Positions 17,830-26,028 of a stretch of 64,000 bases of DNA are shown here, in pieces. The DNA is from Anaerolineae bacterium (GTDB taxonomy: Bacteria > Chloroflexota > Anaerolineae > Anaerolineales > Anaerolineaceae). Location of the stretch: positions 682,001 through 746,000 of the forward strand of contig JABUFD010000001.1 of the NCBI GenBank assembly GCA_013314735.1, written 5' to 3'. Position numbers and translations under genes: made by a program. Position 1 is the stretch's first letter; each line of letters starts with the position of its first letter. The notes beneath the pieces are model-generated. The model was given only the letters and a program-made list of their open reading frames with translations. It was not told where the DNA came from and did no database searches.

Positions 17830-18936
17830 CTAAAATGCAAATCTGCGGGCGGAAGGTTTTTCCGTGTCCCATACACCGGGGATGGGTGTTCCGCAGTACT
17901 CACAATGGCCATCGGGTGTCAGGTGATAGTGGGTGACGGTGAAACCGCGTCGAATAATCACCGGTTTCAGGCATTGTGGGCAATGTGTATTTTCCAGCGA
18001 TCCCACGCGTCCGGGCAGGTTTCCGGCGTAGACATAAATCAGACCTGCTTCCTGCCCAATCTCCGAAGCCTTCAGTAATTCATCTGGTGATGTCGGTGGG
18101 TGTTCCTGCATTTTATAATCGGGATGGAAGGCAGTCACGTGCCAGGGGGTATTGGGTGAAATCGAAGCAATCGAACGGGAAATGGCCCAGAGTTCATCGG
18201 GTGAATCATTCCAGCCGGGGATGACAAGGGTGACAACTTCGACCCATATGCCCAATTCCTGCGCATAGGCAATAGTATCGATCACATCCGCCAGGCGGCC
18301 GCCAAGCTCGCGGTAGTGCGATTCTGTCCCGCATTTCAAATCCACTTTGAGCGCATCAAGGTTGGGTTTTAAAGTATCTAGTCCCTTGTGGGTGGCAAAT
18401 CCATTCGACACATACCCGGTTCGCAATCCTTTTTTCTTTGCCAGGGTGAAGATAGCCTCTGACCAATCCGCTGTGATCCAGGGCTCATTATATGTGGAAA
18501 TGATCGCTTTTGCGCGGTTACGGATGGCTGCGGCCACCACCTCTGCCGGTGTAACGGGCTGAAGGTAATATGGGGAAACCTTTCCATATGGCTCATTCAC
18601 CGCCTGGGCGGTGATCCAATTCTGGCAGAATTCGCAGGTGAAATTGCATCCGAGCATACCGAAGCTCAGTGTCAGCGAACCAGGCAAAAAATGGTTGAAC
18701 GGTTTCTTTTCCACCGGGTCCAATGCCATACCAGTGGTGTATCCCCAGGGTACCTTCAGCACGCCTTTTTCATTGAAACGTACCCGACAAACACCTCGCT
18801 GGCCGGGTTTCAGGACGCATTGGTGGGCACAGGCATAGCATTTGACCCTGTTCCCGTCCAAAGGCTCAAAAAACGTGCCGGTAACTGTCAATTGGTCAAG
18901 CTGTTCGACCAGTGAGTGAGAAGATATCGTTCTCAT
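17830..18936 (-). CDS. amrS: AmmeMemoRadiSam system radical SAM enzyme
   Basis: A 368-residue radical SAM protein. The [4Fe-4S] cluster motif CxxxCxxC is Cys97, Cys101 and Cys104 in GCNFTCEFCQNW. An N-terminal cysteine group (Cys33, Cys36, Cys40, Cys50) is typical of AmrS and PflA-like enzymes. The C-terminus adds two further CxxC pairs (THCPQC and HCEYC), which looks like a zinc ribbon. The partner genes amrA (AMMECR1) and amrB (Memo) are not in the window. The reaction is unknown. The -10 TATAAT lies 10 nt before the ATG and no SD is visible, so the mRNA leader would be about 3 nt. Slipin and HUMPS genes follow on the same strand. Confidence 0.9.
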   Translation of the reverse strand: MRTISSHSLVEQLDQLTVTGTFFEPLDGNRVKCYACAHQCVLKPGQRGVCRVRFNEKGVLKVPWGYTTGMALDPVEKKPFNHFLPGSLTLSFGMLGCNFTCEFCQNWITAQAVNEPYGKVSPYYLQPVTPAEVVAAAIRNRAKAIISTYNEPWITADWSEAIFTLAKKKGLRTGYVSNGFATHKGLDTLKPNLDALKVDLKCGTESHYRELGGRLADVIDTIAYAQELGIWVEVVTLVIPGWNDSPDELWAISRSIASISPNTPWHVTAFHPDYKMQEHPPTSPDELLKASEIGQEAGLIYVYAGNLPGRVGSLENTHCPQCLKPVIIRRGFTVTHYHLTPDGHCEYCGTPIPGVWDTEKPSARRFAF

Positions 18937-18946
18937 TGCTTATTCG

Positions 18947-18952
18947 ATTATA
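18947..18952 (-). promoter_or_regulatory. -10 box of amrS, nearly leaderless
   Basis: TATAAT on the minus strand ends 10 nt before the amrS ATG. No Shine-Dalgarno sequence and no clear -35 box are seen. Confidence 0.5.
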
Positions 18953-19027
18953 TATCCAAATGAATCAAATGATGGAATGACTGCATCCAGCAGTATAATT
19001 AACCGGTATTAACCCAAGGAGAAAGAT

Positions 19028-20098
19028 ATGAAAATCATCAAGCAGTGCGGCTTTGGATTGTGGATTTTCTTCCTGGTCTTAGGCATAACAGCCTGTCAGT
19101 TTGGAAATCCGCCTGTTGAAGACTCGATGGTTGAGCCGCTGGCGGAGTTACAATCTGCTCCCGTGCTCACCATAGAACTGGCCGGGCCGATGAAAGCAGC
19201 CAATGCCGAGGTATCTGGGGCAGCCATTTTCGATGATAAGCTTATCTTGCTTCCACAATATCCTGACAACTATGGAGAGTCTGAACAAGAAGGGAAAATA
19301 TTTTCCCTTCCTTTGGAAACAGTCCGCATTTATCTTGAGGAAGGAGGTGGTGCGTCTGCGCTTCGACCGGATGAAATCGTCATGGAATTCAACGGCCTGC
19401 TGGACGACATCCAGGGGTATGAGGGCTTTGAAGCGGTGGCTTTTGCCGAAGGATATGCTTTTTTTACATTGGAAACCAAAGGGGCAGATGGCATGGTGGG
19501 GTATGTGGTACGCGGTGATGTACATGAACAGGCGGGAACTGTCACTATCATTCTGGATCCAGGGAGTATGACTCCGATCGTGCCACAAACAAACTTCAGC
19601 AACATGACCGATGAGGCGATTCTGGTGTGTGACGGGCAGGTGATCACTTTTTATGAAGCCAATGGTGAATCGGTGAATCTGGACGCAGTGGTACATATTT
19701 TTGATTTTGATTTGAACCCACTCGGTGAAGCCGGCATGGTAAATTTCCCGTACCGGTTGACGGATGCCAGCCCTGGTGAATCGTGCAATTCATTCTGGGC
19801 GATCAATTATTTCTTCCCAGGGGATACACACCTGGCTGATGACGGGAGAACCGACCCGTGGTTCCAGGGTGATGGATCACCGGATACCAAAATCCCAATC
19901 GAGCGCATTGTGTCTTTGTCGATTGATGGCGCAGGCAATATTCAATATGGCACGCAAGGTGGTTATGGACTGGAACTGCTTGAAAACCAGGAGGCAAGGA
20001 ATTGGGAAGGCCTGGCATACTGGGAATCGATGGGGTTCCTGATCGTGACCGACAAATACCCGGGCACCATACTTGCCTTTGTGCCCTTTGGCCAATAG
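19028..20098 (+). CDS. Predicted lipoprotein, beta-propeller-like, unknown function
   Basis: A 356-residue protein with a type II signal peptide: a hydrophobic stretch and lipobox LGITAC, with Cys near residue 23. The mature part contains repeated beta-rich stretches (GYEGFEAVAF; NWEGLAYWESMGFLIVTDK) that recall the phytase-like esterase/SdiA-regulated propellers, in which 'FEGLA' motifs recur. I cannot assign a reaction. Start ATG 19028 has AAGGAGA upstream and a TATAAT box about 25 bp further. A separate TATAAT (20106-20111) lies before the next gene, so it is probably transcribed alone. Confidence 0.75.
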   Translation: MKIIKQCGFGLWIFFLVLGITACQFGNPPVEDSMVEPLAELQSAPVLTIELAGPMKAANAEVSGAAIFDDKLILLPQYPDNYGESEQEGKIFSLPLETVRIYLEEGGGASALRPDEIVMEFNGLLDDIQGYEGFEAVAFAEGYAFFTLETKGADGMVGYVVRGDVHEQAGTVTIILDPGSMTPIVPQTNFSNMTDEAILVCDGQVITFYEANGESVNLDAVVHIFDFDLNPLGEAGMVNFPYRLTDASPGESCNSFWAINYFFPGDTHLADDGRTDPWFQGDGSPDTKIPIERIVSLSIDGAGNIQYGTQGGYGLELLENQEARNWEGLAYWESMGFLIVTDKYPGTILAFVPFGQ

Positions 20099-20144
20099 GC
20101 TGGGATATAATAATCGAAACATTCGACCAATGTGAGGAGTGATA

Positions 20145-21398
20145 ATGGACTCAGTAAAAGTGATTGTTGCTGGTGCTGGAAGCCGCGGAGCGGGATACAG
20201 CCAATATGCCCTGGAGCATCCCGACCAGATGACTGTTGTTGGCGTCGCTGAACCGCGCGACTATTTTCGTGAAAAGATGGCTGCCGAACACAATATTCCA
20301 TCTGATAACGTATTTTCTGATTGGCGTGAAATGGCCGCACGTGAAAAATTCGCTGATGCGGTGATTATTGCCACCCAGGATGCCATGCATGAAGAGCCGG
20401 CCCTTGCCTTCGCCGAAAGGAAGTATGCAATCCTGCTGGAAAAACCGATGGCACCAACGGCCGAAGCGTGTGAGCATATTGTGGAAGCTGTGAAGAAAAA
20501 CGGGAATCTATTTGCTGTTTGTCACGTCTTGCGTTACACCGCATATACCCGAAAACTGAAAGAACTGCTGGCACAGGGTGTTGTTGGCGAGATCATCGGT
20601 ATCGACCGGGTGGAACCCGTTGGATTCTGGCATATGGCGCACTCTTTCGTGCGGGGAAACTGGCGGAATGAACAGGAATCATCATTCATGCTGTTGGCGA
20701 AATCCTGCCATGACATGGACTGGATTCACCATGTGATGAGCAGCAAATGTACCGCGGTCAGCAGTTTTGGATCTTTGCGCCATTTTGAGCCTGGGCAAGC
20801 ACCAGAAGGCGCGGCCCTGCGGTGCCTGGATTGCCCGTCCTTGGTTGAGAAGAATTGCCCATATTCCGCCCTGCGGATTTACCTGCGAGGCTGTGTTGAA
20901 CGTGGATACACTGGCTGGCCGGTTGATGTGGTAACACCTGAACCAACCATCGAAAGTGTCACCGAGGCGCTTCGGGTTGAGCCGTATGGCAGGTGTGTTT
21001 ATCACTGTGATAATAACGTGGTTGACCACCAGGTGGTATCAATGGAATTCGAGGGCGGCAAAACTGCCACATTTACCATGATGGCATTCACCCAGATGGA
21101 ACACCGTTCTGACCGTATTTTCGGTACACGCGGTGAAATCAAAGGCGATGGCTCAAAGCTGTCCGTATATGATTTTCTCACCGATACCACCCAGGTATAC
21201 GACACCGAACTTCAGGACAGCTCTATTCTCGGTGGACACGGCGGCGGTGATTATGGGTTGATCCATGCCTTTGTCCAGGCAGTGGCTGCCAACGACCAGA
21301 CGTTGTTATTGACTGGCGCAGATGAGACTTTGGAATCGCACCTGATGGTATTCGCGGCGGAGCAGGCCCGGTTGGACGGAAAGGTGATGAACCTGTAA
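20145..21398 (+). CDS. Gfo/Idh/MocA family oxidoreductase
   Basis: A 417-residue NAD(P)-dependent sugar or inositol dehydrogenase-type protein. The N-terminal Rossmann fold has VAGAGSRGAGYSQ and the family motif EKP (LEKPMAPT). The middle carries an unusual cysteine-rich insertion (RCLDCPSLVEKNCPYSA, then RGC) that probably binds a metal. ATG 20145 is supported by GAGGAG 5 nt upstream; a GTG at 20139 overlaps that SD. It is the first gene of a four-gene unit whose next member starts at the base after its stop. The substrate is unknown; the neighbouring nucleoside hydrolase hints at ribose or another released sugar (inference). Confidence 0.9.
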   Translation: MDSVKVIVAGAGSRGAGYSQYALEHPDQMTVVGVAEPRDYFREKMAAEHNIPSDNVFSDWREMAAREKFADAVIIATQDAMHEEPALAFAERKYAILLEKPMAPTAEACEHIVEAVKKNGNLFAVCHVLRYTAYTRKLKELLAQGVVGEIIGIDRVEPVGFWHMAHSFVRGNWRNEQESSFMLLAKSCHDMDWIHHVMSSKCTAVSSFGSLRHFEPGQAPEGAALRCLDCPSLVEKNCPYSALRIYLRGCVERGYTGWPVDVVTPEPTIESVTEALRVEPYGRCVYHCDNNVVDHQVVSMEFEGGKTATFTMMAFTQMEHRSDRIFGTRGEIKGDGSKLSVYDFLTDTTQVYDTELQDSSILGGHGGGDYGLIHAFVQAVAANDQTLLLTGADETLESHLMVFAAEQARLDGKVMNL

Positions 21399-22289
21399 AT
21401 GACTGAAAAAGTGCTTCTCGATACCGACATTGGCAGTGATATTGATGATGCGGTTTGCCTGGCATATTTACTTGCAAACCCTGACTGTGATCTGGTTGGC
21501 ATTACCACCGTAAGCGGTGAAAGCCAACGGAGAGCGCAACTGTGCAGCGCGTTGTGCGTTGCTGCCAAGCGGGAACTCCCCATCTTCCCGGGCAGCGAAT
21601 CACCCCTGTTGGTGGATTCGCGCCAACCTTCTGCACCCCAGGCAAGCCGATTGCCTTTCTGGCCGCACCGGGAAATTTTTCCGAAAGGACAGGCGGTCCC
21701 TTTTCTGCAGGAAATGATCCATTCCTATCCACATGAGATCACCTTATTGCCGATTGGACCGCTGACGAATATCGGATTATTGTTTGCCATGGATCCGGAG
21801 ATTCCATCGTTGTTGAAGCAGCTGGTCATCATGGGTGGAAAATTCACCTGCGCGCATGGATTCCGAACCCCTGAGTGGAACATCTGGAACGATCCCCATG
21901 CCGCTGAGATCGTTTACAGGGCCAATCCACCGCTGCATCGCAGCATCGGCATTGACGTTACCCTTTCGGTCAGCATGAACGCTTCGGAGGTGGCTGAACA
22001 ATTCCAGCATCCTTTACTGCGGCTGGTGGCAGACCTGGCTGGTGTTTGGTTTGAACATGCTGAGAAGATGATCTTCCATGATCCACTCGCTGGTGCAGTG
22101 ATCTTTCAGCCGGATATCTGCCGTTACCAAAGAGGTGAAATTGCGGTTGAATTGGAAAGCACTCGTCTTGAGGGATATACTCATTGGGAACCGGCGATGA
22201 ACGGCAGCAAGGAAATTGCTGTTTCCGTCGATTCCGAGGCTTTTTTTAGCCATTTCTTTGCACCGTTCCAGTTATCGATGGAACATTAA
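21399..22289 (+). CDS. Inosine-uridine preferring nucleoside hydrolase family
   Basis: A 296-residue enzyme that would cleave the N-glycosidic bond of ribonucleosides. The calcium-binding N-terminal motif is DTDIGSDIDDAV, GPLTNIGLL matches the LGPLTN motif, and HDPLAGAV near residue 228 supplies the conserved His-Asp pair. The start ATG directly abuts the stop of the upstream oxidoreductase gene, indicating translational coupling. No signal peptide is present. Confidence 0.92.
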   Translation: MTEKVLLDTDIGSDIDDAVCLAYLLANPDCDLVGITTVSGESQRRAQLCSALCVAAKRELPIFPGSESPLLVDSRQPSAPQASRLPFWPHREIFPKGQAVPFLQEMIHSYPHEITLLPIGPLTNIGLLFAMDPEIPSLLKQLVIMGGKFTCAHGFRTPEWNIWNDPHAAEIVYRANPPLHRSIGIDVTLSVSMNASEVAEQFQHPLLRLVADLAGVWFEHAEKMIFHDPLAGAVIFQPDICRYQRGEIAVELESTRLEGYTHWEPAMNGSKEIAVSVDSEAFFSHFFAPFQLSMEH

Positions 22290-22299
22290 GGAGTTTAAC

Positions 22300-22797
22300 A
22301 TGAAGAAATTAATCCTGATGCGGCATGGCAAGTCCAGTTGGAAAGATGAACATCTCACCGATTTTGAGCGGCCTTTGAAAAAACGGGGTCAGCATGACGT
22401 CATTCTCATGGCGAAATTGCTCAAACAAGAAAAACTCATCCCCGGCTTGATTCTTTCTTCCCCTGCCATGCGCTGCCGTGAAACAGTTCTGCTGGCAAAT
22501 GAAGTGTTTGGCCTGCCAGAAGAAGCGATTGTTTGGGATGACAATCTCTATATGGCAGATGAAGAAGATTACCTGGCTGCGCTGAAAACTTTGCCAAAGG
22601 ATGAAAAGATTGTCCTGATATGTGGTCATAATCCTACCATGGAGTCCCTGATGCAATCGATGACTGGAACCATTGATGTGATGAGTACTGCCGGGGTGGC
22701 GTACATCAAATTGGACCTTGAGGCATGGGGTGACATTGATGAGGAAGTCGATGGACGTCTCAAAGCGTTGTGGCGCCCCAAGGAGATCAACGAATGA
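22300..22797 (+). CDS. SixA-like histidine phosphatase
   Basis: A 165-residue member of the histidine phosphatase superfamily. The catalytic RHG motif is LMRHGKSSW at the N-terminus, and the second histidine is in ICGHNPTME. Length and motifs fit SixA, which removes phosphate from phosphohistidine, but small-molecule phosphatases look alike. TAAGGAG is 8 nt upstream of ATG 22300. A longer frame from 22216 lies inside the nucleoside hydrolase gene. It overlaps the next gene by 4 bp (ATGA). Confidence 0.88.
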   Translation: MKKLILMRHGKSSWKDEHLTDFERPLKKRGQHDVILMAKLLKQEKLIPGLILSSPAMRCRETVLLANEVFGLPEEAIVWDDNLYMADEEDYLAALKTLPKDEKIVLICGHNPTMESLMQSMTGTIDVMSTAGVAYIKLDLEAWGDIDEEVDGRLKALWRPKEINE

Positions 22798-24677
22798 GCA
22801 AGGTCAAAAAACCATACGGCATGTGGGTGAGTGAATTATCGGCTGAAATGTTGGGAAGCGCGCTGCGGTTCAACGATATTCGCTGGGGAAAAGATAATAC
22901 ACTGGTATGGATCGAGAACCGCAATGGCCTCGGGGTTGTAGTAAGTGAACTTGCGGGAGATGGGATGCGAGATCTGTGCGGTGCTGAGAATGCTCGCGGT
23001 GGAGTCGGATATGGAGGCGGTGAGTTTGATGTGGTGGGTGATCGTCTTGTATTTGCGGCAAAAGACGGAAAACTGTACACCCGAACGACAGGCTATAATC
23101 TTCCGAAACCGATCCTGCCTTGCTTTGGTCAGGCAGCAGCCCCGGCCATCTCGCCTGATCAGCAGTGGGTAGTTTTCGTGCACAGTGACGGACAGCAAGA
23201 CGCACTGGCGATTGTGGATACTGCGGGTAACATGTGGCCTCAGAAGCTGGTGCACGGCGCTGATTTCTATATGCAGCCTGTGTGGCATCCATCTGGCGAA
23301 TCTCTGGCGTGGATTGAGTGGGACCATCCCAATATGCCATGGGATGGCACACAACTTCGCCTGGGGCGTCTGGAGCGCACAGGTGGCAACACAGCGGTCA
23401 TCTTTTCCATCGAGACTATAGCCGGGGATGCCAATGTGCCGGTATGGCAACCACAGTTTTCGCCTGATGGGCGCATGTTGAGCTACATCATTCAGGACGG
23501 GGAATGGGACTCATTGGTGCTGTATGACTTGCAGCAAAAAACGCGCGAAGTCCTGGTTGTTGGAGATGGTTTTCATCTGGCAAAACCTGCCTGGGTGCAG
23601 GGAAATCACGAATATGGCTGGACCTTCGACAGCCAGCGGATCTATTATCTGCGGTTGGAAAACGCTTTCACCACCTTATGGTACGTTGACATCAACGAAA
23701 AACAACACCGCCAAATCGATACCAGCCCATACAGTTACCTGCATCAACTGAGCGTATCGGGCAGTGAACGCGAATCCCTGGCGATGATCGCTTCAGGGCC
23801 CGCTGTTCCTGACAGAATCGTTCGCTATGACAAGGGAGCATTTTCTGTCGTCAGGCGAAGCAGCATGGAGAGCATTGACCCGGGCTATTACGCGGTTCAG
23901 AAGCCAATCTCCTGGCAGGCTGCAGATGGAACCAGGGTGCATGGCATTTATTATGCCCCAACCCATCCAGCCATTTTTGGGGAAGGACTACCGCCAGTAA
24001 TAGTCAATATTCATGGTGGGCCGACCAGCCAGCAGTATATCCGTAATCATCCAACCGCCTCGTATTTCACTTCTCGCGGTTATGGGTGGTTGGAAGTGAA
24101 TTACCGCGGCAGTACTGGTTATGGACGTAGTTACCAGGAAGCGTTGAAAGCCCGTTGGGGTGAGATTGATACAGAAGATGCCATCGCAGGAGCGCAAGCC
24201 CTGGTTGATCAGTCCCAGGCAGATCCAAAACGGATTGCCATCATGGGGGGGAGTGCTGGCGGTTATACGGTGTTAAATGCTCTGGAAGCAGATACCCAGG
24301 TATTTGCTGCAGGTATTGACCTGTATGGCGTGAGTGATTTGTTTGCATTGGCCACTGACACCCACAAATTCGAACTGCACTATACTGATAGCCTGGTGGG
24401 TCCATTGCCTGAGGCGGGAACCTTATACCGCCAGTGGTCACCCATCACTGGCGCAGATCGAATCAAGGCACCCGTGGCGGTGTTCCAGGGCAGTGAGGAT
24501 GTGGTTGTTCCACCGAACCAGTCCGAGGTGATTGTGCAGGCGCTTCGCCGAAATGGTGTTCCCCACCTCTATAAAGTTTACGAAGGTGAGGGACACGGCT
24601 TTCGAAAGGCAGAGTCGATCAAGGACTACTTGAAAGAAACTGAGGTATTTCTGCAAAAGCACATGTTGTTTGTGTAA
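22794..24677 (+). CDS. S9 family serine peptidase (acylaminoacyl peptidase/DPP-like)
   Basis: A 627-residue prolyl-oligopeptidase-family enzyme. The N-terminal ~370 residues form a beta-propeller (ISPDQQWVVFVH; FSPDGRMLSYI) and the C-terminus an alpha/beta-hydrolase. The catalytic triad is Ser487 (GGSAGGY), Asp569 (GSEDVVV) and His601 (GEGHGF), and NIHGGPT supplies the oxyanion region. No signal peptide is present, so it is cytoplasmic and likely degrades peptides or acylated peptides. ATG 22794 has AAGGAG upstream and overlaps the sixA-like stop as ATGA. Confidence 0.93.
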   Translation: MSKVKKPYGMWVSELSAEMLGSALRFNDIRWGKDNTLVWIENRNGLGVVVSELAGDGMRDLCGAENARGGVGYGGGEFDVVGDRLVFAAKDGKLYTRTTGYNLPKPILPCFGQAAAPAISPDQQWVVFVHSDGQQDALAIVDTAGNMWPQKLVHGADFYMQPVWHPSGESLAWIEWDHPNMPWDGTQLRLGRLERTGGNTAVIFSIETIAGDANVPVWQPQFSPDGRMLSYIIQDGEWDSLVLYDLQQKTREVLVVGDGFHLAKPAWVQGNHEYGWTFDSQRIYYLRLENAFTTLWYVDINEKQHRQIDTSPYSYLHQLSVSGSERESLAMIASGPAVPDRIVRYDKGAFSVVRRSSMESIDPGYYAVQKPISWQAADGTRVHGIYYAPTHPAIFGEGLPPVIVNIHGGPTSQQYIRNHPTASYFTSRGYGWLEVNYRGSTGYGRSYQEALKARWGEIDTEDAIAGAQALVDQSQADPKRIAIMGGSAGGYTVLNALEADTQVFAAGIDLYGVSDLFALATDTHKFELHYTDSLVGPLPEAGTLYRQWSPITGADRIKAPVAVFQGSEDVVVPPNQSEVIVQALRRNGVPHLYKVYEGEGHGFRKAESIKDYLKETEVFLQKHMLFV

Positions 24678-24687
24678 TCTGGTTCTG

Positions 24688-24714
24688 ACATCTGATTTCA
24701 CCAAAAGTCAGATG
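24688..24714. terminator. Hairpin between convergent S9 peptidase and WD40 lipoprotein genes
   Basis: CATCTGA...TCAGATG arms, extended by TTT/AAA, form a hairpin in the short space between two convergent genes. The T-run is poor, so this is a tentative terminator. Confidence 0.35.
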
Positions 24715-24756
24715 CCAGAATCTCTATCCTGCTCTGTGATGTCCCTCACCGGTATA

Positions 24757-25869
24757 TCAGGGTTGGACACCCCATAAAATGACAGTATTATCAAAAGAAC
24801 CGGTGAGAATTCGGCGGTTGTCGGGAGATAAGGAAACAAAACTGATCAGGTCTTGATGGCCTTCAAAGGCAGCCACCAAAGCACCCGATGCTGGATTCCA
24901 GGCACACAGTTTGTTTCCATCCGAACCGAACAACAAGCTGCCATCATTGGTAAGTGCCAGACCCCTTGCGAGAGATTCAGTGGTGATAAAACCAAGGTCT
25001 TCTCCTGTATTTCGGTTCCATACTTGAATCCCGGGATGGTAGTTGCCCTCCCAGGTACGGGCTGTTGCAACCACTAATATTGATCCGTCCGCATTGAGTG
25101 TGTATGAATTGATAAAATCCTCGTGGTAGAAGGTGGTGGATATTTGTTGGCTGTCCATATTTTGTACCATGGCAGTCCCGCGAGAGACCCAGATCAGATC
25201 ATGCGAGAGCGGAGCATACGTGACCGAATACACCGGGCCGGCAAATTCAAAACCGGTAAATATTCCCAACTGGTGACCGGATACCAGGTCGTATTCCACC
25301 GCTTTGATCTCATCCATCGAAGATACCAGGATACGCTGGTTGTCCATTGAAAAATCCACCGAGTTGATTAACATAGACACTTCGATGCGTTGAACAGCGG
25401 CCGATGTTGTTGAGTCGATAATTTCCACTGTCTCCATATCGCGAGTCAATGCGATCAAAGTGCCGTCATGTGAAACATCAAGAAATTGGGCAGATTGATC
25501 CAGTTGAGTAGAATTTATCGCCGAATTGGAGGTAAAGGTAAATGTTTTAAGCGTTTCCATTGAATAAGTGGAAAAAGAAGGGGCGTCATTTTGCCATGCG
25601 GCAGCCATGGGATTTGTCATGGGGTATTGGATGATCTGTTGGAGCGATGACACCGAATCGAGATCGAGTTCACGGGGCGGGTTTGCTTCCGGCGAGGGTA
25701 TCACAGGATCTTCCTGTGTGGGCTCCAGGGTCTGGGTTGGTTGATCTATCGGCTGGGTGGTTGGTTCGGGCGCTGCCGGTGTTTCCGGTTGGGGCGTGAA
25801 GATACCACATCCGGCGGTAAACAGCAGGATGATGCCAATCAATGTCCACTTCAAGTACCTTGTGCGCAT
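24757..25869 (-). CDS. Lipoprotein with WD40-type beta-propeller
   Basis: A 370-residue exported protein. A type II signal peptide ends in lipobox LFTAGC, followed by a Pro/Thr/Glu-rich linker (about residues 30-65). The rest is a beta-propeller with WD-like repeats (DVSHDGTLIALTRD; LTNDGSLLFGSDG; LSPDNRRILTGSFDNTVILW). Such proteins are scaffolds, and no activity can be assigned. ATG 25869 is preceded by GGAGG with 4-nt spacing. A TACAAT box lies about 35 bp upstream of that start. The gene follows rpoD on the same strand after 159 bp. Confidence 0.85.
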   Translation of the reverse strand: MRTRYLKWTLIGIILLFTAGCGIFTPQPETPAAPEPTTQPIDQPTQTLEPTQEDPVIPSPEANPPRELDLDSVSSLQQIIQYPMTNPMAAAWQNDAPSFSTYSMETLKTFTFTSNSAINSTQLDQSAQFLDVSHDGTLIALTRDMETVEIIDSTTSAAVQRIEVSMLINSVDFSMDNQRILVSSMDEIKAVEYDLVSGHQLGIFTGFEFAGPVYSVTYAPLSHDLIWVSRGTAMVQNMDSQQISTTFYHEDFINSYTLNADGSILVVATARTWEGNYHPGIQVWNRNTGEDLGFITTESLARGLALTNDGSLLFGSDGNKLCAWNPASGALVAAFEGHQDLISFVSLSPDNRRILTGSFDNTVILWGVQP

Positions 25870-26028
25870 ACGACCTCCATGTGTTTCTACATCCATTGTA
25901 CACCTATCCGGTCAGGCAGTGTTTTTCCAGGCAGAATGCTATTTCTCACAATTGAGGTGGGATGCGAACAGTCATCAAAAAAGTGGTTGTAGCGGAATGT
26001 TGAATTTCGAGGTTGATGGAAACGAAAA

